Shown: one piece after another, positions 61,720 to 64,000 of the stretch
Position numbering within the stretch: position 1 is the stretch's first letter
How the letters are laid out: each line of letters opens with the position of its first letter
Assembly (NCBI RefSeq): GCF_018389385.1
Contig: NZ_CP062698.1
Coordinates: 2,297,501 to 2,361,500 of the forward strand
Origin: Anthocerotibacter panamensis C109
Lineage (GTDB): Bacteria; Cyanobacteriota; Cyanobacteriia; Gloeobacterales; Anthocerotibacteraceae
Reading direction: 5' to 3'
DNA length: 64,000 nucleotides
Position numbers and translations under genes: made by a program
The notes under the pieces: model-generated
Told to the model about the DNA's origin: nothing
Database searches by the model: none
The model's input: the letters and a program-made list of their open reading frames with translations, nothing else

Positions 61720-62145
61720 TTAGTGGGGGCGCGGGAGGGCTGTGAGGTCTTCCTGCGCCTCTCTGGTTTTGGCTGTGCGCCCGCAAAAACCTACCCGTAG
61801 GGCCTTGGGTTCCACGCGAAAAGCTTCGAGCCCGAGTGCTCGGGCTGTGGACGCATAGACCAAATAGCTGACCTTGGGCGCAAAAACTACGTCGCAGTCA
61901 TCGGTGCCAGTGTAGACGACGACCCACTTTCCTGGGATGCCCTTCCAGGATTTCTCGACCTGGAACGTGATCTTGCGGTAGGTCGGTGTGGCGATCACCT
62001 GGAGCACCCGCCCGGAAAAAACCGCCTGGGCTTGTTGGAGGCTCGTGGTCACAGAAGGAGGCTGGGCGCAACGACAAGCTGCCTGGAGGGGCTGGGCAAG
62101 TGCCACTGCTACAAATAGAGCAAACGCAACTGTTTTGGGCATCAT
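61720..62145 (-). CDS. secreted NTR/TIMP-like protein
   Basis: A 141-residue protein with a signal peptide ending LAQPLQAAC. The mature N-terminus is CRCAQPPSV, then AVFSGRVLQVIATPTYRKITFQVEKSWKG split as the beta-barrel of the NTR/TIMP-like OB fold (CxC start, VFxGxV, V.W.G). Four Cys in all (CRC, DDC, FCG). It may be an inhibitor or carbohydrate-binding fold; function is not known. Confidence 0.68.
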   Translation of the reverse strand: MMPKTVAFALFVAVALAQPLQAACRCAQPPSVTTSLQQAQAVFSGRVLQVIATPTYRKITFQVEKSWKGIPGKWVVVYTGTDDCDVVFAPKVSYLVYASTARALGLEAFRVEPKALRVGFCGRTAKTREAQEDLTALPRPH

Positions 62146-62373
62146 GATTAACCATAGACACTCTAACCTTCTTGACGCTCCCCCCGTCTATTTGTAACGC
62201 AAGTGAGGGTTATGGAGTCGGTTTTCACCAACTAAAAGGGGGCTGTAAGGATGGCTAGACGCATTTTCTCCGTACCTTTACGGATTCTTTACGGTAAAAC
62301 GCTTGACCGAATCCTTCCAGTATTGCTAAATTCCACAAGAGGACACAAACTTTCTTCTGGAGCATCCCCCGCT

Positions 62374-63105
62374 ATGCATGGTAAATTTTTTAGTTCTGCG
62401 AAAAATTCTTTCTGGGCAATCCCTGCTCTTGTAGTCCTGACTAGTGCCCCTGTTCAAGCCTTTTCGCTCACGGATAGTAGTGTCACGGGTATTACTGCAG
62501 CCGATACAAACCAATCCTTCACAATAAACTTCAACGGAAATGTCAACAGCACAAATATCGTTGGGCTTTCCTCCACCGCAGTCTTTACTTTTTTAGGGTT
62601 TAGCGCAAATGGCTCCGATACCAATGCTGTCTTCAATATTCTCCTGACGAATACCTCCACGAGTGGTATCACGTCCAGAACCTCTGCGCTGGGTTTTGAC
62701 ACCAACCCCAATGTTTCTGCAGCATCCTCCACGGGGTTATTCAATAATGCCTTTGTAGGTGCCAACCTGCCGAACGGTTTCGGGAGTATTGAGACGTGCT
62801 TCAACAACGGGGGTAATGCTTGCCAAGGTGGTGGGAGTGGCGGGGTCAGTACCGGTCAACCTTCTGGTCTATTCACCACTACTCTGACCTTCTTAGGGAC
62901 AGTGAACACTATCGACCTGTCAAACTTTGGGGTGCGCTACCAGAGTATTTCTGGCACCAGTCTCGGTAACAGTGGGACAGGAGTCGGCACCCCAGTCCCC
63001 CCAAATCCCGTTCCTGCACCGCCGGTGGCGGTTGGTCTGTGGGGCATTGCAGCGCTGGCTGCTGGGGCTAAAGCCAAAAAGCTCCTTCCAGCGCGTAAAC
63101 CTTGA
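62374..63105 (+). CDS. cistern-type exported protein with a variant PEP-CTERM-like tail
   Basis: The ATG at 62374 gives 243 residues with a signal peptide (SFWAIPALVVLTSAPVQA). The mature part is Ser/Thr/Asn-rich beta sequence beginning FSLTDSSVTGITAADTNQSF and with paired Cys (ETCFNNGGNACQ), resembling 'cistern family' PEP-CTERM proteins. The C-terminus has the sorting layout (short motif, TM, basic end): PVPAPPVAVGLWGIAALAAG then KAKKLLPARKP. The motif is PAPP rather than the canonical PEP, so recognition by an exosortase is uncertain. The frame is open 41 codons upstream without homology. Confidence 0.6.
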   Translation: MHGKFFSSAKNSFWAIPALVVLTSAPVQAFSLTDSSVTGITAADTNQSFTINFNGNVNSTNIVGLSSTAVFTFLGFSANGSDTNAVFNILLTNTSTSGITSRTSALGFDTNPNVSAASSTGLFNNAFVGANLPNGFGSIETCFNNGGNACQGGGSGGVSTGQPSGLFTTTLTFLGTVNTIDLSNFGVRYQSISGTSLGNSGTGVGTPVPPNPVPAPPVAVGLWGIAALAAGAKAKKLLPARKP

Positions 63106-63109
63106 TCCA

Positions 63110-63814
63110 TCAAGGATTGGGCTTAGTCTTGGTGCTGTCGGGAATCGAGTAGGTGGCGCGGACTTGTTTGCCACTGCTGGGAGCGGCGATGAAACGGCTC
63201 TCATCAATAGCGTAGGTGACCGACTCAGCCTGGACGGTATTGACGCCTTGGTGGAGGATGGAGACCCCGCCCTGCATGACGATGGTGCGGTCTTTGTTGT
63301 TGAAGGTCGCTTTTTGTGCCGTCGCCACGATTTGGCGAGCAGGAAACTCAAAGCGGATGTTGCCGGTGGCGGTGACTGTGCCCAAAGCGGTGTTGGCTTC
63401 CTGGAGGTCGGAGCGGATGGAAGCTGTATCCTGCGACCCTGCCGTAAAATTATAAGTGCCGGTGACTTGCTGACCTTCCAGGGGTTCCGCTTTGATCCGA
63501 TTTTCGTTGAGGAAATAGGTGATTTTTGCAGCTTGGAGTTGGTCGCGCCCCCACTGTTCGATGGTCACCTCGCCGATCAAGGTGATGGTGCCTTTACGTC
63601 CATCATAGATAGCCTGTTTAGCGCGGGCGGTGAGTTGGCGGGCACTATATTCCACCCGGACATTGCCTCGCGCCACGACGACATCCGTGATGGAATTAGC
63701 TTCCTGGATATCGGAGTTAATCGTCAGGCTGGAGTTTTGGGCGAGAACCGGAACGCCCCATAGCCCTTCTAATAGCAGGAGGACAGCCAGAATTTTGTGG
63801 GTGGCACGGGGCAT
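63110..63814 (-). CDS. lptA: LptA/OstA-like periplasmic LPS-transport protein
   Basis: From the ATG at 63814: 234 residues with a signal peptide (ILAVLLLLEGLWGVPVLA). Two OstA repeats are visible: QEANSITDVVVARGNVRVEYSARQLTARAKQAIYDG and QEANTALGTVTATGNIRFEFPARQIVATAQKATFNN (key blocks ARGNVRVEY and ATGNIRFEF), each followed by VTIEQWG or GVSILHQG strands. LptA bridges inner and outer membranes for lipopolysaccharide. An upstream start at 63865 is possible. Convergent with the PEP-CTERM-like gene. Confidence 0.82.
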   Translation of the reverse strand: MPRATHKILAVLLLLEGLWGVPVLAQNSSLTINSDIQEANSITDVVVARGNVRVEYSARQLTARAKQAIYDGRKGTITLIGEVTIEQWGRDQLQAAKITYFLNENRIKAEPLEGQQVTGTYNFTAGSQDTASIRSDLQEANTALGTVTATGNIRFEFPARQIVATAQKATFNNKDRTIVMQGGVSILHQGVNTVQAESVTYAIDESRFIAAPSSGKQVRATYSIPDSTKTKPNP

Positions 63815-63957
63815 GGAGGCAGCCAGGGGTAGCAGTGGACCTTTTGAATCTAGCAGAAAATGCAAGGAGCGCTCCCGCCAATCTTTAGGGACCCGCCAGG
63901 ACTAGTGGCGCACTCAGGCCATTGCCCAATAGGCGGTCTCTCTGCCACTATAGGAAG

Positions 63958-64000
63958 ATGCGTTGTCCCTTCTGCCACAATTCTGACAGCCGGGTCCTTG
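63958..64000 (+). CDS. nrdR: transcriptional repressor NrdR, 5' end only
   Basis: The ATG at 63958 (AGGAAG just upstream) opens MRCPFCHNSDSRVL, the zinc-ribbon N-terminus of NrdR (CxxC then DSRV). NrdR represses ribonucleotide reductase genes through ATP/dATP-dependent oligomers. The gene runs off the window end. Confidence 0.85.
   Translation, partial: MRCPFCHNSDSRVL

Overview
The window is chromosomal DNA from a cyanobacterium. Direct markers are petG (cytochrome b6f subunit V), aerobic hemF, a DUF3727 gene next to ruvX, the pipY-sepF-proC cluster, a Uma2 nuclease gene and a LptA-like outer-membrane biogenesis gene. Coding is moderately GC-rich, and I noticed no HIP1 (GCGATCGC) palindromes while reading, though this was not an exhaustive search. 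That would suit an early-branching, Gloeobacter-like lineage, but this is inference, not identification.

Layout. 1-3.3 kb: a polymorphic-toxin-like gene with a possible immunity partner, a small secreted protein and an XRE-TPR regulator. 3.4-9.9 kb: a hypothetical gene, a Gfo/Idh/MocA oxidoreductase, an orphan DNA methyltransferase, a SLOG-like protein, and aroE overlapping a convergent GT39/ArnT-like gene by about 190 bp. 10-18.2 kb: pipY-sepF-proC, a SAF-domain dehydrogenase, an M48 peptidase, secD without adjacent secF, and a membrane-anchored receiver protein. 18.4-22.3 kb: an orphan tyrosine recombinase and a rearranged patch containing a 168-bp direct duplication, a doubly truncated Ser/Thr kinase relic, a strong candidate ncRNA gene of about 180 nt, and a PBECR-type nuclease. 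22.3-33.1 kb: mostly housekeeping genes (histidine kinase, radical SAM, EnvC-like M23, PPK2, AEC transporter, ruvX, DUF3727, HIT, GT4, moaA).

33.1-37.2 kb is the accessory core. An AT-rich AlkB/methyltransferase operon abuts a decayed metH. Fifteen tandem 21-bp repeats follow. Then comes a 16-repeat CRISPR array whose leader side holds a fossil of the C-terminus of cas2. The fossil, leader and array together are bracketed by imperfect inverted repeats that differ in length by exactly one 18-bp iteron. No intact cas gene is visible.

37.2-50 kb: a 42-residue membrane peptide gene, a one-piece tmRNA, a cupredoxin/ferritin-like pair, a NatAB-type ABC exporter, Uma2, a secreted alpha/beta hydrolase, an XRE/membrane-protein pair, MscS, a ribbon-helix-helix gene with a frameshifted two-TM gene, hemF, ppk1 and petG. 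50-64 kb: a TonB-dependent receptor, an S53 protease, a tandem-duplicated corrinoid adenosyltransferase-like protein, a PPC/DUF296 protein, an RluD-type pseudouridine synthase, a ribbon-helix-helix-fused hybrid histidine kinase, ahcY, a secreted NTR-like protein, a variant PEP-CTERM-like protein, LptA-like and the first codons of nrdR.

Functionally, both polyphosphate kinase families (PPK1 and PPK2) are present. S-adenosylhomocysteine recycling (ahcY) is intact, while the metH at this locus is a relic. Several short-lived or defence-type modules (toxin/immunity, PBECR, CRISPR relic, RHH pair, orphan methyltransferase, integrase) are scattered among conserved genes. All calls are from reading the sequence; no database search was run.
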